Positions 5,478 to 5,568 of a stretch of DNA of 5,568 nt are shown here, one piece after another. Where the stretch lies: positions 1 to 5,568 of the forward strand of contig VSOC01000195.1 in NCBI GenBank assembly GCA_009774615.1, written 5' to 3'. How positions within the stretch are numbered: the stretch's first letter is position 1; each line of letters starts with the position of its first letter. This stretch comes from Lachnospiraceae bacterium (GTDB lineage: Bacteria; Bacillota; Clostridia; Lachnospirales; Lachnospiraceae). The notes beneath the pieces were generated by a model that had not been told where the DNA came from, did not search any database, and worked only from the letters and a program-made list of their open reading frames with translations. The translations under genes and the position numbers were made by a program.

Positions 5478-5568
5478 TTATAACACGGTCATCTGCGTCT
5501 TTGCGTCTGGCTCTCTGATGACTGTTATTTTTAAATTTTTCGCTTCAATCAATGTTTCCTGCTTACAT
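5478..5568 (-). CDS. C-terminal end of an unidentified gene (start outside window)
   Basis: An open frame enters from the right edge and gives 29 residues, CKQETLIEAKNLKITVIREP at the start and ending DAKTQMTVL. It is followed by tandem stops TAA TAG (5475-5480), and a strong terminator begins immediately. The stop-plus-terminator arrangement is the main reason to call it a real gene end. The visible tail is hydrophilic with a short strand-like ITVI segment, and no family is recognisable. It is probably transcriptionally separate from the par operon. Confidence 0.55.
   Translation of the reverse strand, partial: CKQETLIEAKNLKITVIREPDAKTQMTVL

Overview
The window looks like part of an integrated mobile element (conjugative element or large plasmid) of a Gram-positive Bacillota host, most likely a gut Clostridia/Lachnospiraceae-type bacterium. 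This rests on gene content (a SymE-like/ParA/ParB cassette followed by a small conserved overlapping gene), strong AGGAG-type ribosome binding sites and a mixed base composition. The species is not identifiable from the window. Every supported gene lies on the minus strand, so transcription runs from high to low coordinates.

Layout in order of transcription: (1) 5478-5568, the last 29 codons of an unidentified gene, closed by tandem stops and a strong intrinsic terminator (5413-5475). (2) 4890-5412, about 520 bases with no supported gene but several dyad symmetries, including a parS-like GTTTC-N5-GAAAC and a 20-bp near-perfect palindrome. This is the likely promoter/operator/centromere-like zone of the next operon. 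(3) 2626-4889, a compact, GC-richer four-gene operon: a SymE/AbrB-fold small protein, ParA ATPase, ParB CTPase-type DNA-binding protein, and a 91-residue protein of unknown function. The genes are 3 nt apart or overlap by 11 and 35 nt. A hairpin terminator follows at 2565-2602. (4) 1-2497, a strikingly AT-rich two-gene operon that starts just beyond that terminator with its own ribosome binding site and a plausible extended -10 promoter. It encodes a DUF1837-type PD-(D/E)xK nuclease-like protein (HamA) and, through an ATGA stop/start overlap, a superfamily 2 DEAH helicase (HamB) cut by the window edge. This pair matches the Hachiman anti-phage system (related to AbpA/AbpB).

Reading as a whole: the par operon probably stabilises or segregates the element, and the Hachiman pair is probably defence cargo of different base composition placed directly behind the par operon's terminator. 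The known-family assignments come from motifs visible in the translations. The coupling of SymE to ParA/ParB, the ParB-binding site and the cargo-boundary interpretation are inferences.
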